From assembly GCF_003885045.1 (NCBI RefSeq), contig NZ_RHJS01000002.1:186001-250000 (forward strand): a stretch of 64,000 bases of DNA. The letters run 5' to 3'. This DNA is from Schaedlerella arabinosiphila. GTDB lineage: Bacteria; Bacillota; Clostridia; Lachnospirales; Lachnospiraceae. Below, piece after piece: positions 43,113-52,603 of the stretch. The translations under genes and the position numbers were made by a program. The notes below the pieces were generated by a model. That model was not told the origin of the DNA. It ran no database searches and was given only the letters and a program-made list of their open reading frames with translations. Numbering within the stretch: position 1 is the stretch's first letter; each line of letters begins with the position of its first letter.

Positions 43113-43202
43113 ATGAATGAAATAAACAGAGAGGGTAACCAGGTCAGGACTTACAGGGGTACCCGTTTTTTATGTATGGGAGAATCAGTGTATCAGCAAT
43201 AA
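43113..43202 (+). CDS. 29-aa leader peptide of the Pel cluster
   Basis: ATG 43113 to TAA 43202, preceded by GTGAGGGGGAATAT, a strong and well-spaced ribosome site. The peptide begins MNEINREGNQVRTYRGTRF. The terminator at 43133-43171 lies inside this ORF, so a ribosome translating it would cover the upstream arm. It has no run of one amino acid as in classical attenuation. I regard it as a probable regulatory leader ORF. Confidence 0.55.
   Translation: MNEINREGNQVRTYRGTRFLCMGESVYQQ
43133..43171 (+). terminator. intrinsic terminator / attenuator in the Pel leader
   Basis: GGGTAACC (43133-43140) pairs with GGGTACCC (43157-43164), one bulged A, 16-base loop, followed by six T at 43166-43171. 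It is 63 bp ahead of pelD and could stop leader transcripts unless prevented by translation or an antiterminator. Confidence 0.65.
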
Positions 43203-43233
43203 AGACAATTTATGATGAGGATGGCAAAGAATA

Positions 43234-45426
43234 ATGAATGTATTATTAATTGGCGGAGCCAGCAAGGTCATGGATGTCATGATCGATAAGTTGAATAAGA
43301 GCAACCACCGGATCTATCTGCTGACGGGGCAGAAAGGGAAGGACAGAGAACGCGGGATTTCACGTAAACGGGTCTTTGAGAGATATGATTTCCTGTATGA
43401 CAGTGAAAGCGTCAAGGACGTCATGGAAAGTGTAAGGCCGGAAGTAGTGCTTTTTATGGGGGCCTATGATCCGAACTTTGACTGGAAATATCATGGAAGG
43501 ACAGAGTCGGTCCGTTATACGTCATCCTTGATCAATATTCTGTCGGCGTATTCCATGCTGGGGGGCGGGAGATTTATCTATCTTTCTTCGCAGGAAGTGT
43601 TCAGCGGATCTTATGTGAATGATATTCCGGAGACAGAGAAGGTATCGCCGAAAGGATTCAAGGCTCTGGCAGTGGCGCAGGGAGAGGACTTATGCGGAAA
43701 TTATCGGAACATGCAGGGGGTTGATACAGTGGTCCTTCGTCTGGACCGTGTATATGGGATACCGCAAAAGGGACAGGAGGAAGATAACCCCTGCTTTAAG
43801 ATGTGTCTCGAAGCATTGAAAAGAGGACGGATTTCAGCCAGCAGCAGAAAGTCGTTCAGTATGCTGTTTGTGAATGATGCTGTGGAACTTGTTTATAAGG
43901 TGATGACAGCGGAAAAAACGGCGCAGTCTTGTTATCATATCTCCTCCATGGAGGAAATCAAAGAGATTGAGCTTGCCCAGATTATCATCGAAAAGATGGG
44001 AGTCGGAATCTCGATTACAGACCAGTCGGTAGGGGAAAAATACAGACATATACTGGACGGGAAAAAATACCAGAATGAATACGGGCAGCGGATTTTCACA
44101 CACTATCCGGAAGGGGCGGAGCAGGTTGTATCGTTTATGAAGCGGCACAGCGACAGCTTTCTAAAATCTGAGGATACCGGAGGCGGCTGGGGAGGCAGAC
44201 TGTGGCACAATACCAAAGTAGCCGTGAAAACTCTGCTTCCATTCATAGAGAACTTTATCTGTTTCTTTGTATTTCGGATGCTTTATATGCAGGCGTCTGG
44301 CAGCCAGTATTTTGGCAGGCTGGATTTTTATCTGCTGTATGTACTGTTGTTTGCAGCGATGTACGGACAGCAGCAGGCCATCTTTTCCGCACTTCTTGCG
44401 GGATTGGGCTATTGCTTCCGGCTGGATGGCGGACGTTTACAGTTTGAAGTGCTGCTGGACTACAATACATATGTGTGGATGGTACAGTTATTTATTGTCG
44501 GAATGGTCGTGGGGTATATCCGGGACCGTCTGCGCCACACCCAGGATGACAAAGAGGAAGAACTGGGATACCTCTATGAAAGGATTGAAGATATCTCGGA
44601 GATCAATGACAGCAACGTCAGGATGAAGCGGAGCTTTGAAGCCCAGCTTGTGAATCACAAGGACAGTCTGGGAAAAATCTATGAAATAACGTCCAGTCTG
44701 GAAAAGTATGCTACTGAGGAGGTGCTTTTCTATGCGGCCCAGGTTCTGGCAGAACTGATGGACAGCCGGGACGTGGCAGTGTATATTGTGGCGAACAGGG
44801 ATTATGCCAGATTGTTTTCCGCAACCTCCCCGGAGGCACGGAAGCTTGGAAATTCTGTAAAATATACAGCAACAGGGGATATGTACACCGAATTGAAAAA
44901 TGGACGCGTCTACATCAATAAGAACATGGAAGCAGATCTTCCTTTGATGGCAAGCGCTGTATACGGCGATGACGAGATGCAGCTGATCCTGATGGTATGG
45001 GGGATTCCATGGCAGCGTATGACTTTGGCAGAGGCAAACCGTCTGAAGGTGATTGGCACATTGATTCAGAATGCGTCGCTGCGGGCAAGCCGTTATCTGG
45101 ATACCCTGAAAGGTCAGAGATATGTGGAGGGAACCAATGTCCTGAATGAGGATGCGTTTACACTTTTGGTAAGAGCATTCCTTGAGGCTAAGAGCAAAGG
45201 GCTGACAGAATGTACATTGCTGGAGATTGTGACAGGATATCAGGGATATGAACAGGCATCGGCACTGCTGGCCGGCAGTATCCGCCAGACCGATTATATG
45301 GGAACAATGGAAGGCGGAAAGCTCTATATCCTGTTATCCAATACAGATCTGGAAAATGCGGAAGGTGTTCGGGACCGTTTCAGGAGACTTGGCTATGAAA
45401 GCGTGCTAAAGGAGGCCGTAGTATGA
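43234..45426 (+). CDS. pelD: PelD-like c-di-GMP receptor with N-terminal epimerase-like domain
   Basis: 730 aa. Residues 1 to about 300 are an extended SDR/NAD-epimerase fold (NVLLIGGASKV, then RFIYLSSQEVFSG); the YxxxK pair expected near SPKGFKALAVAQGED is not present, so this part is probably not an active epimerase. Then four membrane helices (about 335-430), a coiled coil, a GAF domain (about 485-620) and a C-terminal degenerate GGDEF (GGKLYILL) preceded by RQTD (R684 to D687), which fits the RxxD I-site by which PelD binds c-di-GMP. I recall SDR-PelD fusions in Gram-positive pel loci. First gene of the Pel set; overlaps pelE by 4 bp. Confidence 0.85.
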   Translation: MNVLLIGGASKVMDVMIDKLNKSNHRIYLLTGQKGKDRERGISRKRVFERYDFLYDSESVKDVMESVRPEVVLFMGAYDPNFDWKYHGRTESVRYTSSLINILSAYSMLGGGRFIYLSSQEVFSGSYVNDIPETEKVSPKGFKALAVAQGEDLCGNYRNMQGVDTVVLRLDRVYGIPQKGQEEDNPCFKMCLEALKRGRISASSRKSFSMLFVNDAVELVYKVMTAEKTAQSCYHISSMEEIKEIELAQIIIEKMGVGISITDQSVGEKYRHILDGKKYQNEYGQRIFTHYPEGAEQVVSFMKRHSDSFLKSEDTGGGWGGRLWHNTKVAVKTLLPFIENFICFFVFRMLYMQASGSQYFGRLDFYLLYVLLFAAMYGQQQAIFSALLAGLGYCFRLDGGRLQFEVLLDYNTYVWMVQLFIVGMVVGYIRDRLRHTQDDKEEELGYLYERIEDISEINDSNVRMKRSFEAQLVNHKDSLGKIYEITSSLEKYATEEVLFYAAQVLAELMDSRDVAVYIVANRDYARLFSATSPEARKLGNSVKYTATGDMYTELKNGRVYINKNMEADLPLMASAVYGDDEMQLILMVWGIPWQRMTLAEANRLKVIGTLIQNASLRASRYLDTLKGQRYVEGTNVLNEDAFTLLVRAFLEAKSKGLTECTLLEIVTGYQGYEQASALLAGSIRQTDYMGTMEGGKLYILLSNTDLENAEGVRDRFRRLGYESVLKEAVV

Positions 45427-46379
45427 CACTGACAAGGGAAGAGCATATGTTTATATGGATGCTTATGATCAATCTGGCGGTGGCTGTCCTCTACCTTGTG
45501 TGCGGAATGTTCATTGCGGTGCCGATTCGGAAAAAAGAGAATGAAGATGAGGAATATTTGTATGACGGCAGAAAGACATATATTGTTCGATTTGTGATCA
45601 TGCTGCTGTGCCCGGTAGTGGCTCCACTTTTCTTTTTTATGACACACCTGCTTTATATGACTATTTTCAGATTCCAGGTCAATCTGGAGGATGTTATTTT
45701 TGACAAGAGCCGTGTAAAGACGCAGGTAAAGGCAAATGAAGAACGGGAACGGAACGTGATTCCGGTGGAAGAGGCGCTTGCGGTAAGTGATGAGAAGAAC
45801 CTGCGGATGGCAATGATGAATATTATTAAGGGAGATATGAATGAATCCTTATCTTCCGTTGCATTGGCGCTGAATTCAGAAGATTCTGAATCCGCCCATT
45901 ACGCGGCGTCCATCCTGAGCGATAAGCTGAATGAGTTTCGGATGGGAGTCCACAAGCTGTACAGACAGATGAAAGAAGAGGGGCCTGACTCTACGGAATA
46001 TGAAGAAGCTCTGACTGCCTATATGAATGACTTTCTGAAACAAAAGGTATTCATGGAACTGGAGCAAAACCGCTTTATCAGGATGTTGGAAGAGGCGATG
46101 GAGCGGCTTTATGAAAAGAATGCTTCGAAGCTTTCCGCAGAATGGTGTGAGAGCCTCTGCCTGCTGCTGCTGGAAAGCAGAGACTATGAAAAAATGGAAA
46201 AGTGGTGTCAGAGGCTGGAAGAACAGTATCCTGACGAACTGTGTACATATACCAGCAGGTTAAAGCTGTACTTTACAGTAAAGAACCGGGAAGCATTTTT
46301 CCAGACGCTCAATGTCTTGAAAAATTCAAATATCATCATTGATAATGAGACGCTGGAAATGATCAGGATTTTCAGCTAA
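45423..46379 (+). CDS. pelE: PelE-like membrane/TPR protein
   Basis: 318 aa. Two N-terminal membrane helices (about 8-30 and 55-79), then an entirely helical cytoplasmic region with TPR-like pairs (VEEALAVSDEKNLRMAMMNIIKGDMNESLSSVALALNSEDSESAHYAASILSDKL). Position between PelD-like and the DUF2194 protein, and the two-helix plus TPR layout, identify it as PelE, a scaffold of the Pel inner-membrane complex. Starts in the 3' end of pelD (ATGACA at 45423). Confidence 0.78.
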   Translation: MTLTREEHMFIWMLMINLAVAVLYLVCGMFIAVPIRKKENEDEEYLYDGRKTYIVRFVIMLLCPVVAPLFFFMTHLLYMTIFRFQVNLEDVIFDKSRVKTQVKANEERERNVIPVEEALAVSDEKNLRMAMMNIIKGDMNESLSSVALALNSEDSESAHYAASILSDKLNEFRMGVHKLYRQMKEEGPDSTEYEEALTAYMNDFLKQKVFMELEQNRFIRMLEEAMERLYEKNASKLSAEWCESLCLLLLESRDYEKMEKWCQRLEEQYPDELCTYTSRLKLYFTVKNREAFFQTLNVLKNSNIIIDNETLEMIRIFS

Positions 46380-46391
46380 GGAGAGAGGGAA

Positions 46392-48230
46392 ATGATATCG
46401 CGTTGGAACTATCTTGCAATCACAACGGTTATGCTGGTTGTGTTTTTCCTGTTCCAGTTTACAAACGTTGCGCTGGAAAATTGGGACGGTTACGAGGAAA
46501 ATTCCTATTATCAGGACAGAGAGGAACTTCCGGGGGAGGACAGTGCTTATCAGGCCGGAACCGGAATGACAGGCAGGCCGGGCAGTTTTGGAGACATGCC
46601 GGACGGTTTGCGGAGACGTGTGGTATATATCGGAGCCGAAGACAGTATGGAGAGGAATGTGGTAAATACATGGGCTTCATATACAAAGCGCAGTTTCGCA
46701 GACTATGGGACACTGGAAGAATATGAAGAAGCGGAGCATGGAGACGAGTCTCTGCGTCCGGAAATGCTGGTGATCCGCCCGGAGGATGTAAATTGGGGGC
46801 AGCGAAGCCTGTACAGAGAACTGGAGGGCTATGTGGATGCCGGTATCAGCCTGGTATTCTGCGGTCTTCCGGATGCGGATGTGATCAAGAACAATGTGCG
46901 GCTGCAGAAACTTCTGGGCATTGAAAAAGTAAAATCAGAGAAAATCCAATTGGAAGGTATTTACCTGCATGAAGGCTTCCTGCTGGGAGGAGAGGCAGTG
47001 TATCAGGCCGAGAACCAGGAGGAAAATGAAAAGAGACAGGATTTGGAACTGGTACTGCCGTGGTATACGGTAGGGGAGAATGCAAAAGTCTATATGCGCG
47101 GAATCACGGAGGAACTGCAGAAAACGGAGGAAGATTATCCGGCTGTCATCTGGCGGAACCATTTTGACAGGGCCTATGTGTTCGCGGTAAACGGCAGTTA
47201 CATGGAGGATGTGACAGGGCTGGGACTTTTGACCGCAATGTCCTCTGAAAGCAGAGACTATGATCTTTACCCGGTGGTGAATGCACAGAACATGGTGATT
47301 CTCAATTATCCGGAGTTCGCGTCGGAGAATACCGCGAAGATGGAAGAACTGTATGGGCAGCCTATGTCTGGAATGATGCGGGATATTGCATGGCCGGCGG
47401 CAGTAGCAGCCTACCGGCAGAATACACTGGGACTCTCCTGTATGCTGGCTCCGGAGTATGACTATGAGGATGATACGTTTCCGAGTAAAAAGGAGCTCCA
47501 GTATTATATGAAACGCCTGAAGGAACAGGGGGGAGAGGCAGGACTGTCAGGTACGGCTATATCGGATACAGAGATCCGGCAGAAGCTGAGAGAGGATCAG
47601 CGAATCATGAGTAAAGAGCTTCCAGACTTCCAGTTCTCATCCTTCTATGCAGGCGGGCTGACCGGGGAGGAGACAGAAGCGTCGCTGCAGGAGGAACTGC
47701 TGCAGTCTGTGCGAACCGTGGTATTGGATTATGAAGGGGACAGCGAGATCATCGGATACCAGTCGGAGAATATCACAAAACAGGACATTCTGTCTGACGG
47801 TACGAAGCATACATACCGGGAGGACTTCCGGATGCGCAGTGTACAGACGGCATTGGGATACAGCAGTGTGGGGATGGATATGACCCGGGTAGCGTATCCG
47901 GAGGATGCAGATGATACGCTGGAAAAGGTGGTCTCTGAATTTAGCGGGAACGTTGGATATTACTGGAAGAATTTTAAAGGATTTTCCGGCACAACGGTAT
48001 CGGAATGTGACAATCGGATTCGAAGCTTTCTGGCGCTGGATTATACGGAAAGCCGGGAGGGCGGCAGCATTCATCTGGAATTAACAGGTTCGGAGGCACC
48101 GGCATGGTTTGTTTTGAGAGCGGACGGCGAGAGGGTTACCCATATAGACGGCGGAAGCTTCACAAAACTGGAAGATCAGGTATGGCTGATCGAGGCGGAA
48201 GCTTCAGATATTATGATTGAATTGAAGTAA
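46392..48230 (+). CDS. DUF2194 protein, PelA-deacetylase-like
   Basis: 612 aa with an N-terminal signal anchor (about 7-27) and a large extracellular region. An N-terminal Rossmann-like part (VVYIGAEDSMERNVVNTWASY, then AGISLVFCGLPDADV) is followed by a polysaccharide-deacetylase-like barrel and a C-terminal beta domain, the DUF2194 layout. It takes the place of PelA_DA in Gram-positive pel operons. The first CE4 motif may be PEYDYEDD (about 355-362), but I cannot find the HxxxH zinc pair by eye, so activity is uncertain. ATG 46392 follows AAGGAGAGAGGGAA. Confidence 0.7.
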   Translation: MISRWNYLAITTVMLVVFFLFQFTNVALENWDGYEENSYYQDREELPGEDSAYQAGTGMTGRPGSFGDMPDGLRRRVVYIGAEDSMERNVVNTWASYTKRSFADYGTLEEYEEAEHGDESLRPEMLVIRPEDVNWGQRSLYRELEGYVDAGISLVFCGLPDADVIKNNVRLQKLLGIEKVKSEKIQLEGIYLHEGFLLGGEAVYQAENQEENEKRQDLELVLPWYTVGENAKVYMRGITEELQKTEEDYPAVIWRNHFDRAYVFAVNGSYMEDVTGLGLLTAMSSESRDYDLYPVVNAQNMVILNYPEFASENTAKMEELYGQPMSGMMRDIAWPAAVAAYRQNTLGLSCMLAPEYDYEDDTFPSKKELQYYMKRLKEQGGEAGLSGTAISDTEIRQKLREDQRIMSKELPDFQFSSFYAGGLTGEETEASLQEELLQSVRTVVLDYEGDSEIIGYQSENITKQDILSDGTKHTYREDFRMRSVQTALGYSSVGMDMTRVAYPEDADDTLEKVVSEFSGNVGYYWKNFKGFSGTTVSECDNRIRSFLALDYTESREGGSIHLELTGSEAPAWFVLRADGERVTHIDGGSFTKLEDQVWLIEAEASDIMIELK

Positions 48231-48246
48231 AAGAGGAAGGAAAAAG

Positions 48247-49776
48247 ATGAGAATCTGTATTGTAGCGGAGGGTTGTTATCCATATGTGGTGGGCGGAGTG
48301 TCCAGTTGGATACACAGTCTGATTCTTTCATTCCCAAAGCAGGAATTTGTGATTCTGGCAATTGTGGCAGACCGCTCTCTGCGAGGGAAATATGTATATG
48401 AACTGCCTCCGAATGTGAAGGAAGTACATGAAGTATATCTGAATGACGTTGACTGGGGTAAAAAGAGGATGCATAAGCATCGTATGAACAAAAAGGAATA
48501 CCAGGCCCTGAGAAGTCTTCTGCTGGGACAGAAGATCGAATGGGAGAACTTGTTCGAGTTTTTTCAGAAGAAAGATATTTCCCTGAACGGAATGCTGATG
48601 GGAAAGGATTTTCTGGATGCGGTGACGGAATTTTATCAACTGAATTACAGCCAGATGGTATTTACGGACTTTTTGTGGATGATGCGCTCCATCTATCTGC
48701 CGCTGTTTACCATATTAAAAACCGGACTTCCGAAGGCGGATCTGTACCATTGTATCTGTACCGGATATGCCGGAGTGCTGGGTAGTATGGCAAAGCATAT
48801 CTATGGGGGCAGGCTTTTGATCTCGGAACACGGCATCTATACCCGGGAGCGGGAGGAAGAGCTGATTATGGCCAAATGGGTCAGGGGGATCTATAAGAAT
48901 ATATGGATCGAACAGTTTTACAAGATGTCCGGGCTGGCATATGACAGGGCCGACATGGTGACAAGTCTGTATGAACACGCGCGTGAGCTTCAGATCGAAC
49001 TGGGATGCCCGGTTGAAAAGACCAAGATCGTACCAAACGGGGTCAGGGTGGAAGAATTTCAGAATCTTCCCGGCAGGACACAGGAAGATGAGGGGAAGAT
49101 CAATATCGGTGCAGTGCTGCGCATCACTCCGGTGAAAGATGTCATGACTTTGCTGCAGGCGTTCGGATTTGCAAAGGAACGGGAACCGGCGCTGAAGCTG
49201 TGGGTTATGGGTTCCTGGGAAGAGGATTCCGAGTATGCGCAGGAGTGCTTTGAACTGGTAAAGATCATGGACATACCGGATGTGGAATTTACCGGCAATG
49301 TGGATGTGAAAGAATATTACGGCAGGATGGATATGATCGTGCTGACAAGCATCAGCGAGGGACAGCCGCTGGTGATTCTGGAAAGCTTTTCGGCCCGTAA
49401 GCCGGTGATCGCTACCAACGTAGGAAACTGCCGGGGGCTGATACTTGGAGAACATGACGATTTTGGAGCGGCAGGGATCAGTACGCGTATTATGAATGTA
49501 GAAGAAACCGCACATGCCATGATTGCACTTGCAAGGAACGAGCCGCTTCGGGTTCAGATGGGCGAGAATGGATACCAAAGAGTGATGTCACGTTTCCAGA
49601 TGACGCAGCTGCAGGACACATATGAGACCATCTATAAAGATTTTGCGGATAGTATGCAGATTGCCTGGGAAACGGGAAAAGGCAGCGCAGATACAGGCCG
49701 GAAGGCAGCGGAAGAAACATGCAAACATACTGCTGAGATAGAAGAGGAGCCGGATAAGGAGAGCGGGAGGAGTTAA
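48247..49776 (+). CDS. pelF: Pel polysaccharide glycosyltransferase PelF (GT4)
   Basis: 509 aa. The characteristic PelF start RICIVAEGCYPYVVGGVSSWIHSLI, the SEHGIYTREREEELI block, and the GT4 donor-binding end TSISEGQPLVILESFSARKPVIATNVGNCRGLI. PelF is the cytosolic polymerase of Pel, using UDP-GalNAc/GlcNAc. The last 40 residues are a Glu/Lys/Ala-rich tail of no known function. ATG 48247 follows AGAGGAAGGAAAAAG; pelG begins 3 bp after its stop. Confidence 0.95.
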   Translation: MRICIVAEGCYPYVVGGVSSWIHSLILSFPKQEFVILAIVADRSLRGKYVYELPPNVKEVHEVYLNDVDWGKKRMHKHRMNKKEYQALRSLLLGQKIEWENLFEFFQKKDISLNGMLMGKDFLDAVTEFYQLNYSQMVFTDFLWMMRSIYLPLFTILKTGLPKADLYHCICTGYAGVLGSMAKHIYGGRLLISEHGIYTREREEELIMAKWVRGIYKNIWIEQFYKMSGLAYDRADMVTSLYEHARELQIELGCPVEKTKIVPNGVRVEEFQNLPGRTQEDEGKINIGAVLRITPVKDVMTLLQAFGFAKEREPALKLWVMGSWEEDSEYAQECFELVKIMDIPDVEFTGNVDVKEYYGRMDMIVLTSISEGQPLVILESFSARKPVIATNVGNCRGLILGEHDDFGAAGISTRIMNVEETAHAMIALARNEPLRVQMGENGYQRVMSRFQMTQLQDTYETIYKDFADSMQIAWETGKGSADTGRKAAEETCKHTAEIEEEPDKESGRS

Positions 49777-49779
49777 GAC

Positions 49780-51252
49780 ATGGCTGGTGTAGGAGTAAAA
49801 TTAAATCGCATATTTGAAAAGAAATCAATCCTGGCTGATTTGCTCGGATTCGCCTATAGCCTGATTATCACGATAGCGCCGATGCTGGTGATCATCTTGA
49901 ATATACTCCTGATGGGATGGATACTTGGATTCCGGACGGTTCCGTATCTGACAAGGGAATTGTTTTCCTGTACCATCCTGTATACGTTTATCTTCGGGCT
50001 TCTGGCAGTTTCGCCGTTTAACGCAGTCTTATCAAAGTATATGCAGGATGCGATCTATGAGGAACGCTACGAGGATATTCTGCCCTGCTATTATGTGGGG
50101 GCGCTGATGACACTTATACTTGCATGCCTGGTGGGAGTTCCGTTCTGCCTTTGGGAGCACTTTGTGGGCGGTGTCGCGGTGTATTATGTATTTACCGGGT
50201 TCTGCACCTATATTTCTATGATCCTGGTATTCTATTCCATGATCTATCTGTCCATCTGTAAGGACTATGAGAGAATCTCCCTGTTCTATATCATCGGGAT
50301 GGCGGCGGCATTTTTTCTGTCGCTGTTCCTGCGGTTTGGATGCGGATGGGAGATTTCCTACAGCATGCTTTTTGCATTGACGGCAGGTTTCTTCCTGACT
50401 GCGGTACTGGAGTTTGCCGCTGTAAAAAGATATTTTCAGAAGAACAGCAACCGGTTTTTGCCTGTACTGAGATATTTTAAAATCTGGTGGCAATTGGTAG
50501 CGGCTAATTTTTTATATATTCTCGGGATGTATGTACACAATTTTGTGTTCTGGACGGATGACAGAAGGATGGTGCTTGTGGATACCTTTGTCTGCAACCA
50601 GCCTTATGATATGGCGACATGCCTTGCCATGTTTACAAATATTTCCGCTACGATTATATTTGTTACCCATGTGGAAATGCATTTCCATGATAAATACAAG
50701 CTCTATTCGGAATCGGTTATCGGCGGAAAGCGAAGCGATATTGAGAGCGATAAGCGGCGGATGTTCCGACAGCTGGGGAATGAGCTGATGAACCTGATGC
50801 GGGTACAGTTCATCATTTCCGTAGTAATCTATCTGCTCTGTGTCGTGCTGCTGCCGCAGTTCGGATTCGGCGGTACGATTATGCAGATCTACCCTTGTTT
50901 GGCAGCAGGGTATTTTATCTTGTTTTTGATGTATGCGGCGATACTGTTCCTGTACTATTACAATGATCTGACGGGGGCGGTGCTGACGACACTTGGCTTT
51001 TTCGGAGTGACCTTGCTGGGAAGCATATTTGCAATGAAAATGCTGACGGAGATCTGGTATGGACTTGGGGTTGTGCTGGGTTCCTTTACAGGGTGGACAG
51101 TGGCTTATATGCGGCTGCGTAGAGTGGAAAAGAATCTGGATACACATATATTCTGCCAGGGGACGCTGCTGAAACGGGCAAACGGATCAATGCCGGCGGG
51201 GATGGTGTATCAGGCAGAGGAAGAGAAAAGACGAGGCGCAGATGGTCTGTAA
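49780..51252 (+). CDS. pelG: Pel exopolysaccharide membrane transporter PelG
   Basis: 490 aa with 12 predicted helices, MOP superfamily. It starts MAGVGVKLNRIFEKKSILADLLGFAYSLIITIAPML, the hallmark of PelG, and has the conserved WTDDRRMVLVDTFVCNQPYDMATCLAMFTNISATIIFVTHVEMHFHDKYKLY region in the middle. With PelD/E/F it forms the inner-membrane synthase and exporter complex. In a Gram-positive cell no PelB/PelC outer-membrane parts are needed, and none are found. Confidence 0.95.
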   Translation: MAGVGVKLNRIFEKKSILADLLGFAYSLIITIAPMLVIILNILLMGWILGFRTVPYLTRELFSCTILYTFIFGLLAVSPFNAVLSKYMQDAIYEERYEDILPCYYVGALMTLILACLVGVPFCLWEHFVGGVAVYYVFTGFCTYISMILVFYSMIYLSICKDYERISLFYIIGMAAAFFLSLFLRFGCGWEISYSMLFALTAGFFLTAVLEFAAVKRYFQKNSNRFLPVLRYFKIWWQLVAANFLYILGMYVHNFVFWTDDRRMVLVDTFVCNQPYDMATCLAMFTNISATIIFVTHVEMHFHDKYKLYSESVIGGKRSDIESDKRRMFRQLGNELMNLMRVQFIISVVIYLLCVVLLPQFGFGGTIMQIYPCLAAGYFILFLMYAAILFLYYYNDLTGAVLTTLGFFGVTLLGSIFAMKMLTEIWYGLGVVLGSFTGWTVAYMRLRRVEKNLDTHIFCQGTLLKRANGSMPAGMVYQAEEEKRRGADGL

Positions 51253-51328
51253 GAGACAGTGAGGAAATGAAAACTCCAGGCTGCAGAGGCTTTAGATTTG
51301 CGGCTTCTAAAGATGGGGGGCAGATTTG

Positions 51329-51703
51329 ATGAGGCTTGCATTGGCAGTCATGGGTATCCTGATTATACTGGCGTCGTTCTGGTTTCGTGCTGTCAGGAAA
51401 TTGACAGTGGATTTTACCGTGATGTGGGGGATTTTGGGAATCCTGCTTTTGCTGGCGGGAATCATTACGCCGCTGTCAGTCTGGATTCGAGAATGCTTTG
51501 CGGGAGCGGGGCGGGCAGCGGCCGTATTTGGAATGGTATGTCTGGCGGCGGGGGCTCAATTCAGTCTGACACTGTCCCGGCTGACAGTAAAAAATCAGGA
51601 GCTTGCGATAGAAGTATCGCTGCTGAAGCAGGAAAATGCCAGAATCTTGACTGAATTGGAAAAGGATATTAGAAGTAAGACGAAACAAGATCACGAGGAA
51701 TGA
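51329..51703 (+). CDS. DUF2304 family membrane protein
   Basis: 124 aa. Three membrane helices (about 1-18, 28-47, 62-80) and a C-terminal coiled coil (NQELAIEVSLLKQENARILTELEK). DUF2304 proteins are small partners encoded next to DPM1-like GT2 enzymes, as here, and may anchor them. ATG 51329 is 8 bases after a G-rich ribosome site; a TTG just before it is less likely. Confidence 0.85.
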   Translation: MRLALAVMGILIILASFWFRAVRKLTVDFTVMWGILGILLLLAGIITPLSVWIRECFAGAGRAAAVFGMVCLAAGAQFSLTLSRLTVKNQELAIEVSLLKQENARILTELEKDIRSKTKQDHEE

Positions 51704-51735
51704 GCGTATTATGATGAAAGGTTCTTTGCAGACGG

Positions 51736-52527
51736 ATGTGTCGGCATAGAAAAATGAATGAGAAAAAAGAACTGCTGGTAATTATGCCGGCTCATAATGA
51801 AGAAAAGAATATTCGGAAAGTACTGGAGCAATTGGAGAAGCAGAAGGTTTTGCAGATTGCGGATATCCTGGTGATTGATGATGCGTCTTCGGATGCAACC
51901 GGCCAGGCTGCGAAAGAACATGAATGTGCATTGATTTCAAACATATTCTGGATGGGGTATGGCAGCTCTCTGCAGTTGGGATATCGATATGCGGTGAAAG
52001 AGCAATATAAGTATGTAATCCAGATGGATGCGGACGGACAGCATGATGTCTGCAATGTTCCTTTGCTTTACCGGAAGCTGCGGGAAAGGGATGCGGACGG
52101 GCGTACGCCTGATATTGTGCTGGGTTCCCGTTTTATGGAAGGAAGCTCCGAGTTCCGGGTGATTCCGCTCAAGAGATTTGCATATGCATGGTTCCGGCTG
52201 ATCATCCGGGCATTGACCGGAAGGAAAATCGCAGATCCTACCACAGGTCTTCAGGGACTGAGCAGGAAAGCTTTTTTTTACTATTCAGAAGAGGGGCATT
52301 TTGATGACAGATATCCGGACGCAAATATGGTCATCCAGATGCTGCTGTTGAACTTCCGGGTGGTGCAGCTTCCGGCAGTCATGCATGCGAGAACAGAAGG
52401 ACAGAGCATGCACAGAGGAATGAAGGAAGCATGGTATATGTGCAGGATGTTCTTTGATATTCCGGCAATTGTATTTCGGATCAAAGGATTAAAAGCGGAT
52501 GCGGAAGTCAGTGATAGGCTGCAATAA
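51736..52527 (+). CDS. DPM1-like GT2 polyprenyl-phosphate glycosyltransferase
   Basis: 263 aa. LLVIMPAHNEEKNIRKVLEQLE, VIDDASSDATG, VIQMDADGQHD and the TGRKIADPTTGLQGLSRKAF block typical of dolichyl/undecaprenyl-phosphate sugar synthases of the GT2 family, without the C-terminal membrane helices of ArnC types. It would put one sugar on undecaprenyl phosphate for transfer outside. The start is uncertain: ATG 51736 or ATG 51754 (MNEKKELL); neither has a good ribosome site. Confidence 0.88.
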   Translation: MCRHRKMNEKKELLVIMPAHNEEKNIRKVLEQLEKQKVLQIADILVIDDASSDATGQAAKEHECALISNIFWMGYGSSLQLGYRYAVKEQYKYVIQMDADGQHDVCNVPLLYRKLRERDADGRTPDIVLGSRFMEGSSEFRVIPLKRFAYAWFRLIIRALTGRKIADPTTGLQGLSRKAFFYYSEEGHFDDRYPDANMVIQMLLLNFRVVQLPAVMHARTEGQSMHRGMKEAWYMCRMFFDIPAIVFRIKGLKADAEVSDRLQ

Positions 52528-52603
52528 GCAGACGGCCGGGCTTTGAATTGGGGCAATAGGGTCTGCCGTATATATCGGGGACTGTGAGGAGGAGGCACCA
52601 GGA

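Noticed and set aside
43001..43233. c-di-GMP riboswitch in the Pel leader
   Set aside because: I looked for the GEMM-I conserved CACGCACAGGGCAAACC-like core and saw none; the structure there is a simple hairpin plus terminator.
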